Shown here one piece after another: positions 29,864 to 38,178 of a stretch of 64,000 nucleotides of DNA. Each line of letters opens with the position of its first letter. Position 1 is the stretch's first letter. Under the pieces are notes generated by a model. It had not been told where the DNA came from. It was given only the letters and a program-made list of their open reading frames with translations, and searched no databases. Source of the DNA: DASZQY01 sp035548515 (GTDB lineage Bacteria; Pseudomonadota; Alphaproteobacteria; Rhizobiales; Kaistiaceae). The DNA is taken from positions 1 to 64,000 of the forward strand of contig DASZSW010000021.1 of the NCBI GenBank assembly GCA_035548515.1, written 5' to 3'. The position numbers and the translations under genes are program-made.

Positions 29864-32059
29864 TCACAGCGCCTTTGCCATCGCCGCGATCGCCGCGCCG
29901 CTGAGCGGGCCCCGCACCGTGCAGACGCTGCCGAGACCGGCCTGGCCGCAGAAGCGCACCATCGCCCGGGCGGTCGCCGTCGTGAGCAGGCCGTTGCGCG
30001 CACCATCGTAGAGATGACGCTGCGCCAGCAGCGACTGCGCGATATACACGTAAGTGCCTGGGTTGACCTGGGCGATGCGCTGCGCCGCCGTTGCCCGGGC
30101 TTCGCCTTCGAACGCCAGATACTGCGTCAGGATCGCGCTCCGCGCCGCTGCCGACGTCGCCCCCGCCGCCTTCAGCACCAGTTCCTCCAGCGCCTTCACG
30201 TCCGGCGTGAGCTGCGGCTCGATCGCCGCCAGCACCGTGGACGCCCGGCTAAGACTGCGGCCGATGCCTTTGACCGTGCCCATCGAGTACAGGTTGACCA
30301 GCCGCCGCGCAGCGGAAACGTCGCCACCCGAAGCCGCCGTCTTCAGGATCTGCACCGCGGTTCCCGGCGCCTTCGGGATGCCCGTGCCCCAGATGTAGGC
30401 ATTGGCAAGCGTCACAGCCGCGTTCGGAACATGGTCGGCGATGGCTGACTTGAGCAGGTCGACGCCCTTGGCCGGTGAGCTCGCCGTGCCGAGGCGACGG
30501 TTGAGGTGCGCGCTGGCAAGCTTCAGCACCGCGCTCGCGTTGCCGGCGGCGGCGGCCCGCTGATAGGCGTCGATCGCCTTGGCCGGATTCCTCAGCGGCG
30601 TGCGGGCAATATAGAAATCGCCCAGCGCAGCAAAGCCGTTCTTGGGGTCGGTATCGGCCGCCTGCTTGAGCAAGGCTTCTGCCTGATCGGGCTGGCTTCT
30701 TACACCCGGCGTCCGCATGGCGAGCATGGCCGCGAGCTTGCGCGTGGCGCTGAGATTGCCGGCGTCCGCGGCCGCCTTGTAGGCAGCCATCGCGGCGGCG
30801 GGATCGCCGCGGGGTATCTCCAGACGGTAGAGATCGCCCAGGATCTCGTTGCCGCTCCTGGTATCGCCGGCGGCTATGTCGGCATTCAGCACCGCAAGTG
30901 CGCCTTTCATATCCATCGGCACGCCGTCGCCCCGCCACAGCATCGCGGCGAGCTTGCGTGCCGCGCTCGGGTTGCCGGCATCGGCTGCCTGCTGGTAGGC
31001 GTCGACCGCTTTCGCTGCGGCCTTGAGCGGCGTGTACAGGCGATAGAAGTCGCCCAGCATCTCGTAGCCGTTCTTGGCATCGCCCGAAGCGATAACGCTG
31101 TTGGGTATGGCCTCCGCCCGCTGCGGATCGGCCGGGACGCCATCACCGTTGGCGAGCATCGTCATCAGGTTGCGCGCGCCCGTCAGGCTATGCGCGTCGG
31201 CGGCGTGCTGATAGGCGTCCGCCGCCTTGGCCGCATCGGCGAGCGGTGTCGACGCGCGGTAGAGATCGCCAAGCGCGTTCCACGCGCTGTTGTCGCCGGC
31301 AGCGATCGCCTGCTGGAGCAGCGCCTCGGCGCGCCCGGGATCAGCGGCGATGCCGTTGCCGGCCAGCGCGAGCGCCGCGAGCTTGCGCATGGCGCTGGTA
31401 TTGCCGGCGTCGGCCGCCGCCTGATACGCCGCTGCGGCCTTGGACGCGTCCTTCAGCGATGTCTGGGCAAGATAGAGATCGCCCAGCGCTTCGTTGCTCC
31501 ATTTCTTGTCGCCGCCGGCGATCGCCTGTTGGAGCAGCGTCTCGGCGCGCTGCGGATCCGCCGCCGCGCCATCGCCGCGGCCGATCAGCACGGCAAGCTT
31601 GCGCACCGCACTTATGTCGCCGGCATCTGCCGCCGCCTGATAGGCGCCGACCGCCTTTTGCGGATCGCGCGGCGGCGTGCCGAAACGGTAGAAATCGCCA
31701 AGCGCCTCATTGCCGAGTTTTGTGTCGCCCACTGCAATCGCCTGTTGGAGCAGCATCTCGGCGCGGGCCGGATCGGCCGGCATCCCGTCGCCCCTCCCCA
31801 GCAGCGCGGCGAGCGCCCGCATCGCGGCCGTATTGCCCGCCGCCACGGCTCGCTCAAGCAGAGCGGCGGCGGCCGACACGTCGCGATCGCTTCCCTTCCG
31901 GGCGAGGATCGCGTTGGCCTGGGACAGAAGCGCCTTGGCGTCCTCAGTCGCGACTGAGCTATCGTGCGATGAGACCTCTGCCCCGGGTGCCGGTGCCGCC
32001 CCCGCGAGCGGTGCAAATGCGGCGAATGCGCATACGGCGATGGCCAACGGACGCGCCAT
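29864..32059 (-). CDS. Secreted Sel1/TPR-repeat protein with six ~72-residue super-repeats
   Basis: 731 residues. A signal peptide (AIAVCAFAAFAPLAGA) is followed by Sel1-like helical repeats. Six consecutive units of about 72 residues share the pattern GDG-x3-DP-x-RAE-x-LLQQAIA-x-GD, then ALGDLYR-x3-TPL-x-D-x2-KA-x2-AYQ-x-AADAG and RKLA. Less regular repeats and a C-terminal helical region follow. Sel1 proteins are scaffolds for protein complexes, and some exported ones support polysaccharide export. No polysaccharide genes are adjacent, so the partner is unknown. The ATG at 32059 has GAGGGAG upstream. It converges with the peptide transporter, 3 bp apart. Confidence 0.87.
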   Translation of the reverse strand: MARPLAIAVCAFAAFAPLAGAAPAPGAEVSSHDSSVATEDAKALLSQANAILARKGSDRDVSAAAALLERAVAAGNTAAMRALAALLGRGDGMPADPARAEMLLQQAIAVGDTKLGNEALGDFYRFGTPPRDPQKAVGAYQAAADAGDISAVRKLAVLIGRGDGAAADPQRAETLLQQAIAGGDKKWSNEALGDLYLAQTSLKDASKAAAAYQAAADAGNTSAMRKLAALALAGNGIAADPGRAEALLQQAIAAGDNSAWNALGDLYRASTPLADAAKAADAYQHAADAHSLTGARNLMTMLANGDGVPADPQRAEAIPNSVIASGDAKNGYEMLGDFYRLYTPLKAAAKAVDAYQQAADAGNPSAARKLAAMLWRGDGVPMDMKGALAVLNADIAAGDTRSGNEILGDLYRLEIPRGDPAAAMAAYKAAADAGNLSATRKLAAMLAMRTPGVRSQPDQAEALLKQAADTDPKNGFAALGDFYIARTPLRNPAKAIDAYQRAAAAGNASAVLKLASAHLNRRLGTASSPAKGVDLLKSAIADHVPNAAVTLANAYIWGTGIPKAPGTAVQILKTAASGGDVSAARRLVNLYSMGTVKGIGRSLSRASTVLAAIEPQLTPDVKALEELVLKAAGATSAAARSAILTQYLAFEGEARATAAQRIAQVNPGTYVYIAQSLLAQRHLYDGARNGLLTTATARAMVRFCGQAGLGSVCTVRGPLSGAAIAAMAKAL

Positions 32060-32153
32060 CTCTTTTACTCCCTCAGACTGCGGCTGCGGGAGGAAGCTTC
32101 TCGCTCGACGACCGGCATCGCAAGCGCGCATGCCGATGAGACTGAACAGCGGG

Positions 32154-32426
32154 TTAGGCAAACGCCTCAAATGCGAGGATCGCGAAACCGACCGCCATCA
32201 GCGGCCACGCCACCAGTGGACTGAAGACAATTTGCAGTATCCGGCTATCCGGCCGGAAGCCGAAGCCATGCACGAAGCCGGCGGCGACGCCGAGCAGGAG
32301 CAGCGACAGGCCCGTGTGGGTAGCGGCACCCACGCTGCGTCCAAGCACGAACGGGAATATCATGAACACCAGACTGACGATCAGCGCGATCGAGAGCGAG
32401 ATCGCTCGCGCCCAGGGGCGCATCAT
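32154..32426 (-). CDS. YbgE-like small membrane protein
   Basis: About 90 residues with three hydrophobic segments. The middle part, GLSLLLLGVAAGFVHGFGF followed by RPDSRILQIVFSPL, closely resembles Escherichia coli YbgE (GVIHGVGFRP then a PL-containing segment), the small protein of the cytochrome bd oxidase operon. No cydAB or cydX is in the window, so the gene is an orphan here. A second start at 32447 (seven residues earlier) is possible. The assignment rests on remembered sequence similarity, not on a search. Confidence 0.65.
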   Translation of the reverse strand: MMRPWARAISLSIALIVSLVFMIFPFVLGRSVGAATHTGLSLLLLGVAAGFVHGFGFRPDSRILQIVFSPLVAWPLMAVGFAILAFEAFA

Positions 32427-32715
32427 GACTGGCCTGGCGATTGTCATGTCGGCTGGAGAATGGAGCAGCGTCGTTGTACGGCGTCAACGTCGCCGCCGGC
32501 CCCGCGACCGGCATTGATCTGGGACAATCGAAGCGGCGAACACGTGGCGCGCGCGGGAAGAACAACCCGGTGCCCGATTCGCGCCGCCGAACGCGGGCGC
32601 CGCTAGCCAACCCCTCACGAGCAGTCAGATCAATCGGGGCTCGCCAATTGCACACGTTCGACGCAGGCTAACCTGCCGATTGGACGGTTTCCATGCGGCT
32701 TTCTATTAGCATGGG

Positions 32716-33531
32716 CTACGACGGTCGACTCGTGTCCGGACCATCAAGCCGTTGAAACCTGAAGGCGAGCAGGCACTCCGTCAGGGACGCTATCGTGTGC
32801 TCCAGCACCCGCTTGCCGATTTCGGCGCTTGCCTCGGACGGTGCGTCTGAAATTCCACCCGCTTTCTGATGCCATATCGGCGACCGCTGGACGAACGGGC
32901 CGGAGCGGTTGGGAAAACTCTGCTTCCGCGCCGGCGCGCTGGATTTCGCCGGGTAGGCATCCACATCGACGAGCTCGGGACGCAGCGCCAGCATGACCGA
33001 CGTCTCGAAGTAGCCCGCGTGTCCAGGCATGTCCTTCACTACGTCCGCCACCGTCGGATCCTGGAGAAGTCGATCGCGAACCAAGTCCCAGTAGGATGCC
33101 GTGCCGACGTCCAGATCGGTCTTGAGGACCAGATTGCGAGCGGCCTGTTGCAGAAGATTGGCATTGCCGCCGTGACCATTCAGAAGAAACAGACGCTTGA
33201 TGCCCCACCCAGATGCCGTGACGGCAAGGTCTTCGATCGCTTGCAGAAAGGTGTTCGCCGCGAGGGAAAGCGTTCCGGGATAGGGGATGTGATGATGCGA
33301 GGAGCCGTACCACAACGGAGGCGCCACGAGGCACATCTCTCCCCGCTCGCAGACTCGCGTCGCGCTCTCGATCGCCAAGTGGTACGCGACGATCTCGTCC
33401 GTGCCGACCGGAAGATGCGGGCCGTGCTGCTCGGTGGCGCCGGTTGGAATTACGAGCAACGTCTCCTTGGCGTGACGGGCGAGGGTCTCGCGCGTGTATT
33501 CCTCGAGCCGTACTGACTTTATGGTCTGCAC
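32716..33531 (-). CDS. Creatininase family amidohydrolase, copy 1
   Basis: 271 residues. The creatininase fold is shown by IPTGATEQHGPHLPVGTDE (Glu, His and Asp metal ligands near residues 34-45), YGSSHHHIPYPGTLSL, LFLLNGHGGNANLL (metal His) and GHAGYFETSVML (metal Glu). Family members hydrolyse cyclic or linear amides such as creatinine and N-formyl compounds, using two divalent metals. It lies at the distal end of the minus-strand importer arm, 137 bp after the RidA gene. A second, different creatininase is on the opposite arm, so two amide-bond steps may occur in the pathway. Substrate unknown. Confidence 0.9.
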   Translation of the reverse strand: MQTIKSVRLEEYTRETLARHAKETLLVIPTGATEQHGPHLPVGTDEIVAYHLAIESATRVCERGEMCLVAPPLWYGSSHHHIPYPGTLSLAANTFLQAIEDLAVTASGWGIKRLFLLNGHGGNANLLQQAARNLVLKTDLDVGTASYWDLVRDRLLQDPTVADVVKDMPGHAGYFETSVMLALRPELVDVDAYPAKSSAPARKQSFPNRSGPFVQRSPIWHQKAGGISDAPSEASAEIGKRVLEHTIASLTECLLAFRFQRLDGPDTSRPS

Positions 33532-33668
33532 TTCAGCCTCGTCATCTTAGCGCCCAGCCGCAGCCCCCAGAGATAGCGATCGTGGACGCGGAAGCCTGCC
33601 CATGCCGAAAGGCAACCGCTGCCGCTCATCGCGCCCGAATGGCGAACCCGAGGACACGTTGCCGGCGG

Positions 33669-34124
33669 TCAACCTTTGCGCTTCGTTGGCCGCCGCGCGC
33701 GTGCCTTTTTCGGATCGCTGATCACTGCAGTCGCGTCGATCTCCACGACCCACTCGCGATGCCCCAGCATGCTGACCACCACCCCGGTGGTGACGGGGTA
33801 TACCCCCTTCAGCCAGCGGCCCATGACGCGGATGGCTTCTTCCCGATAGCGGGGATCGATCGTGTATATGACGAGCTTTACGATATCGTCCAACGACGAC
33901 CCCGCCTCCTCAAGCAGAGTCTTGATGTTGGACATCGCCTGTTCGGTTTGGGCGACGACATCTCCGATTCCGACCGACTCGCCGGTCTCCAGGTTCTGCC
34001 CGATCTGGCCCCGCATATAGACGACACCATTCGCCACCACCGCTTGGCACAGGTCGTGGTCGATGTTCATCTCGGGATACAGGTTCAGTACGTTGTAGGG
34101 CCGGATACGCTTGTGCGTCGGCAT
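33669..34124 (-). CDS. RidA family protein, copy 1
   Basis: 151 residues, a YjgF/YER057c/UK114 trimer subunit. Typical segments are YMRGQIGQN, VVAQTEQAMSNIKTLLEEAGSSLDDIVKL, IYTIDPRYREEAIRVM and VVVSMLGHREWVVEIDATAV; the final Glu is conserved, but the Arg that binds carboxylates in canonical RidA appears replaced (near VSMLGHREW). RidA proteins hydrolyse enamine/imine intermediates. The second of two adjacent ATGs (34124) has GGAGG at a proper spacing. It follows the double ATPase by 18 bp. Confidence 0.88.
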   Translation of the reverse strand: MPTHKRIRPYNVLNLYPEMNIDHDLCQAVVANGVVYMRGQIGQNLETGESVGIGDVVAQTEQAMSNIKTLLEEAGSSLDDIVKLVIYTIDPRYREEAIRVMGRWLKGVYPVTTGVVVSMLGHREWVVEIDATAVISDPKKARARRPTKRKG

Positions 34125-34142
34125 CATTTCCTCCAGAGGTCT

Positions 34143-36245
34143 TCACTCATTTGCGACCGGCGCGCTTAAGCTGTTCGCAACGTCATCTCCGCTGACCTTT
34201 GCCTGCAGTTGGGCCAGCTCACCTGCCGGTATGTGACATCGAATTTGCTTCCCTCCCGGCAACGTCTGCACGGGTGGCTTCTGCATCTCACAGATGGAGC
34301 CGAGCTTCCTCGGGCACAGTGGGTGGAAGACGCAACCCGTGCCGGCCGACGAGCGGTTGTCCTGTCGGGTCTGGCGCAGCGGCGAGGACGCGCTCTCGAT
34401 GGACCGCCGCTCGGCGCTATCCATCAGGAGCTCGGTATAGGGATGAAACGGCGGCTTGAACGCCTGCGCGCCGACCCCGAGCTCGACTGCGACGCCACGA
34501 TGCATCACGAGCAGACGATCGGATATGTACTGCACGACCCGCAGGTCGTGCGAGATGAACACGTAAGTCAGATCCAGCTCGGATTGCAGTTCGACGAGCA
34601 GGTTCAGAAATGCTGCCTGGACGGAAACGTCGAGCCCGGAGGTTGCTTCGTCGCAGACCAGGGTAGTCGGGTGGGAAATCAATGCTCGCGCGATCGACAC
34701 CCGCTGTTTCATCCCGCCGGACAGGTGCGACGGATACAGATCCAGGATTTCCTCGCGCAGTCTCACCTTGGAGAGGATCGCTGAGACTTCCGCCTTTCGC
34801 TGACTCTTCGGGACCGTCCCCAGCATCGCGAGGCTGCGGTCCAGCGCGTACCGAATTGTGTGCCGTGGATTGAGGGTCGTGTCGGGATTTTGCAGCACGG
34901 CCCCTATGGCGCGTAAGTCCTGCTTCGTGCGCTCGGTCACCGCCGGCGCCAGGCTTCGCCCGTCAAGTTCGATGATCGAGCCGGCGTCCGGCCGTTGTAG
35001 ACCAAGCACCAGCTTCGCAAGCGTGGATTTCCCGCTGCCGGTCTCGCCGACAATCCCCAGCGTCTCGCCGCGCAGCACCTCGAGATCGATGCCGTCAACC
35101 GCCGTCAGCAACGCGCTCCCGTGATGGAACGTCTTGCGCAGCGAAATGGTCTTCAACGCCGGCGCGCTCTGTCCGCTTGTGGTCCGGGTGGCCGGTGCCG
35201 GGAGGGGCGGAACTGCGCGGCCAAGACCCTCTGCCCGTTCCGGAAAGAAGCAGTGGACCCAGCGCTCCTGTGCAAGCCGAAGCGCCGGCGGGAATCTTGC
35301 CGCGCACTCGCGCTCGGAGACTGGGCAGCGCGGCTCGAAGCTGCATCCCGTCACCTGCTGGCCCAATCTCGGCAACTCGCCCGAGATGGTGAACAGGCGC
35401 GATTCGGCCTTCACTATATTTGGGCCCGGCACGCACGCCAGAAGGCTGGCGGTGTACGGGTGGCCGGGCCGCTCAAATACCTGGCCGGTTGGCCCTTCTT
35501 CCACCAGAGAGCCGGCGTATAGAACGCCGACGCGCTCGCATAGCTGCTCCACAATCCGGAAATTATGCGAAATCATCAGCAGCGCGATGTTGCGCGCCGC
35601 CGTCAAACGCCGGATGAGCCGGAGCACCTCCATTTCGACCGTGGCGTCGAGGGCCGTGGTCGGCTCGTCGAGGATCAGGAGATCGGGATTCTTCGCCAGG
35701 GCCATCGCGATTATCACGCGCTGTTGCATGCCGCCCGACAGCTCGTAGGCACAGCTCCGCATGACACGCTCGGGGTCGGAAATCTGGACCTCCTCCAGCG
35801 CTTGAAGCGCGGCCGAGATCGATTCCTGTCTGCCCATTCCCCGCAGGGCGAAGCACTCGCGGATCTGACGTCCGATGTGCATTATCGGGTTGAGCGAGCG
35901 GGCCGGGTCCTGGAAGACCATGGAGATGTGGTCCCGCCGCAGCCGCCGGAGCACCTTGCGGTTCGCGCCGACGACCTCGACGCCCCCGGCGACAACCGAC
36001 CCGCTCAGAATTCGCGCATTTCTCGCCAGGTACCCGGCGATCGTCAGCGCCAGACTGGATTTCCCGCATCCGGATTCGCCGACAAGGCCATAGCTGCCGT
36101 TCTGCCGGATCGACAGGTTCAAGTCCCTGAGGACGGTTTGGGTCCGACCCTGGACGTCGAAGCCGACCGTCAGCCCGCGCACCAGCAACGCGAAACGTTC
36201 CTCGGCGCCTGGGGCAATCTCGCGCTGTTTTTCTTGTTCTTTCAC
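34143..36245 (-). CDS. Dipeptide/oligopeptide ABC transporter double ATPase (DppD-DppF type)
   Basis: 700 residues with two ATPase domains. First: Walker A GESGCGKSSLALTIAG, signature LSGGMQQRVIIAMALAKN, Walker B LLILDEPTTALDA. Second: Walker A GETGSGKSTLAKLVLG, signature LSGGMKQRVSIARALI, Walker B LVCDEATSGLDV (Ala in place of Pro). Each domain ends with the OppD/F C-terminal zone containing cysteines (CSFEPRCPVSERECA; CVFHPLCPRKLGSIC), which in the family can bind an iron-sulfur cluster. GTG at 36245 overlaps the permease stop (GTGA). Reading further upstream in frame gives no related protein. Confidence 0.92.
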   Translation of the reverse strand: MKEQEKQREIAPGAEERFALLVRGLTVGFDVQGRTQTVLRDLNLSIRQNGSYGLVGESGCGKSSLALTIAGYLARNARILSGSVVAGGVEVVGANRKVLRRLRRDHISMVFQDPARSLNPIMHIGRQIRECFALRGMGRQESISAALQALEEVQISDPERVMRSCAYELSGGMQQRVIIAMALAKNPDLLILDEPTTALDATVEMEVLRLIRRLTAARNIALLMISHNFRIVEQLCERVGVLYAGSLVEEGPTGQVFERPGHPYTASLLACVPGPNIVKAESRLFTISGELPRLGQQVTGCSFEPRCPVSERECAARFPPALRLAQERWVHCFFPERAEGLGRAVPPLPAPATRTTSGQSAPALKTISLRKTFHHGSALLTAVDGIDLEVLRGETLGIVGETGSGKSTLAKLVLGLQRPDAGSIIELDGRSLAPAVTERTKQDLRAIGAVLQNPDTTLNPRHTIRYALDRSLAMLGTVPKSQRKAEVSAILSKVRLREEILDLYPSHLSGGMKQRVSIARALISHPTTLVCDEATSGLDVSVQAAFLNLLVELQSELDLTYVFISHDLRVVQYISDRLLVMHRGVAVELGVGAQAFKPPFHPYTELLMDSAERRSIESASSPLRQTRQDNRSSAGTGCVFHPLCPRKLGSICEMQKPPVQTLPGGKQIRCHIPAGELAQLQAKVSGDDVANSLSAPVANE

Positions 36246-37141
36246 GCGCCCACACCCCGGTCCTGGAGCGCATCCACCATGAGATAGATCGCGATTACGA
36301 AACTTGCGATGGCCAGCGCCGGGAAGAGCACCGGCCACCAGATCCCGGTCATCAATTGCGTGTACTGGGCGGAAATCTGGAGACCCCAGGCGGGCTCGGG
36401 CGGCTGCACGCCCAGGCCGAGGAAAGCCAGGCTCGCGAGCGCGAAGGCCGACAGTCCGATCCGCGTCGTGAACTCCACGAGCACGACGCCGAGCGCATTG
36501 GGCAGCAGCTCGCGGAACATGATGTAGAGAGAGCTCTCGCCGCGTAGCTGAGCCATGGACACGTAGTCCTGGTAGCGAAGGGTTATGACAACCGACTTTA
36601 TGGTCCTGGCCACCGCCCAGGCGTCGCCGAATCCGATCGCGAACACGATCGCGAAAAACGAATGTCCGAGCGCGGTGACCACGAGCAGCGCGAAGATCAA
36701 GCCCGGGATCGACATGATGGTCTCGCCGATCCTGGACAGCACGCCGTCGATGACGCGCCCGAAATATCCGGCGAGAAGGCCGAGGCAGAGACCGAGGAAT
36801 GTCGCGAACGCTGCGGCGCAGAGCGAATACGTGACGATGTCGCGCGCCCCGACGATCACGCGCGACAGTACGTCTCGCCCGAGGTCGTCGGTGCCGAATG
36901 GATGCGTCAGCGACGGATACAGCAACTCGGAATCCAGATCGACCTTGACCGCGCTGTAGGGAGCGATGGCTGGCCCCAGGACCGCGCACAGCGTCCAGAA
37001 CAGAAGTATGGCGGCTCCGATCACGAAGCCCTTTTTGCGCAGCCGCCACAGCCTGCCCGACATCCACCGATCGTTCGCACGCGGACGCGCACGAGGAGCT
37101 TGACCTGTCTCGCCGAGCGCACTCTCGACCCGCGCCATCAT
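36242..37141 (-). CDS. Dipeptide ABC transporter permease (DppC type)
   Basis: 299 residues, six membrane segments expected, beginning KKGFVIGAAILLFWTLCAVLG. The conserved HPFGTDDLGRDVLSRVIVGAR follows a short periplasmic loop (no large insert, unlike the OppC-type protein at 27.1 kb). The EAA loop region RGESSLYIMFRELLPNALG and SLAFLGLGVQPP are normal. The start ATGATG at 37141 overlaps the stop of the DppB-type gene (ATGA). Confidence 0.93.
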   Translation of the reverse strand: MMARVESALGETGQAPRARPRANDRWMSGRLWRLRKKGFVIGAAILLFWTLCAVLGPAIAPYSAVKVDLDSELLYPSLTHPFGTDDLGRDVLSRVIVGARDIVTYSLCAAAFATFLGLCLGLLAGYFGRVIDGVLSRIGETIMSIPGLIFALLVVTALGHSFFAIVFAIGFGDAWAVARTIKSVVITLRYQDYVSMAQLRGESSLYIMFRELLPNALGVVLVEFTTRIGLSAFALASLAFLGLGVQPPEPAWGLQISAQYTQLMTGIWWPVLFPALAIASFVIAIYLMVDALQDRGVGA

Positions 37142-38178
37142 TGTGAAAGCACTTCGCTCCGGACACGGGGATTGAGCGTCATCTGGAGCAGGTCGGCGAC
37201 CAGCGTCATCACGATGTAGGTGCACCCGATAACCAGCGCCGAGGCCTGCAACGTCGGGAAGTCCTTGTGAGCGGCCGCCTGAAATATGAGCAGGCCGAGG
37301 CCCGGGTAGTTGAACAGCCGCTCGATGACGACCAGGCCGCCGAACAGGTAGCCGACCTGGGTCGCGATCACCATGACGGCGGGCAGCACCGCGTTCGGCA
37401 CCACGTGTCCGATCACCACCCGTGACGTGCTCAGCCCTTTCACGAATGCCGTCCGCGTATAGTCCGCTTCGAACGCTTCGATAGTGCCTGCCCTGGCCAC
37501 CCGTGCCACGTAGCCGAAGAGCACCGCGGCGAGCGCGATGCTTGGCAAGATCAGGTGATAAAGCGTCGAAAGAAAGCCGGCGTCCGGCGCCGCCGTGGCG
37601 GCGACCGGGAACAGCGGTATCTTGATCGCAAAGACCACGATCAGGACGATGCCGGTCACGAATTCCGGCACGACCATCACCGACATGGCGAACATCGTCA
37701 CCACCCGGTCCCACACCGATCCCCTGAACACGCCCGTCGAGATACCGCCAAACAGAGAGAGCGGCAGGATGACGACGAGGGCTACGATGCACAGCTTGAT
37801 CGAATTGAACGCGGCCGCGCCTAGAAGCTGAGAGACCGGAAGTCCGTAAATCACCGACTCGCCGAAGTCGCCGTGCAACGCGCCTTGCAGCCAATCCAGA
37901 TAACGCACGACCACCGGCCGATCGTAGCCCAGGCTCCTATTCAGCGTGTCGACGGCTTCCGGCGTCGCGGAGGCGCCCAGGATCGCGAGACCGGGGCTTC
38001 CGGGCAGGACCTGCCCGAGAAAGAACACGCATGCGCTCAGTATCCAGAGGGTCAGCGCTCCGTTCGCACAGCGCCGCACCACGTAGAGTGCAAGGCGCTG
38101 TCCAGTTCGGCGGCGGCGTTCCTTCCCGGATGGCAGAACCTTCCGAAACCAGGAACGGTTACGCGACGCGAGCGTCAT
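37138..38178 (-). CDS. Dipeptide ABC transporter permease (DppB type)
   Basis: 346 residues. After a basic N-terminal tail of about 30 residues the first membrane segment is GALTLWILSACVFFLGQVL; the conserved LNRSLGYDRPVVVRYLDWLQGALHGDFGES region and the EAA loop VKGLSTSRVVIGHVVPNAVL are present, as is VIERLFNYPGLGLLI. It forms the channel with the DppC-type subunit. Its start lies 20 bp inside the end of the binding-protein gene, an unusually deep overlap. Confidence 0.93.
   Translation of the reverse strand: MTLASRNRSWFRKVLPSGKERRRRTGQRLALYVVRRCANGALTLWILSACVFFLGQVLPGSPGLAILGASATPEAVDTLNRSLGYDRPVVVRYLDWLQGALHGDFGESVIYGLPVSQLLGAAAFNSIKLCIVALVVILPLSLFGGISTGVFRGSVWDRVVTMFAMSVMVVPEFVTGIVLIVVFAIKIPLFPVAATAAPDAGFLSTLYHLILPSIALAAVLFGYVARVARAGTIEAFEADYTRTAFVKGLSTSRVVIGHVVPNAVLPAVMVIATQVGYLFGGLVVIERLFNYPGLGLLIFQAAAHKDFPTLQASALVIGCTYIVMTLVADLLQMTLNPRVRSEVLSQ

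Noticed and set aside
29864..32059. Tandem repeats considered as a CRISPR array or minisatellite
   Set aside because: Units of about 216 bp are degenerate, remain in frame, and encode regular Sel1/TPR helices.
36246..37166. In-frame extension of the double ATPase that would give a 1007-residue fusion
   Set aside because: The extra part overlaps the DppC-type permease in another frame and has no protein-like features; the GTGA overlap at 36242-36245 gives a normal start.
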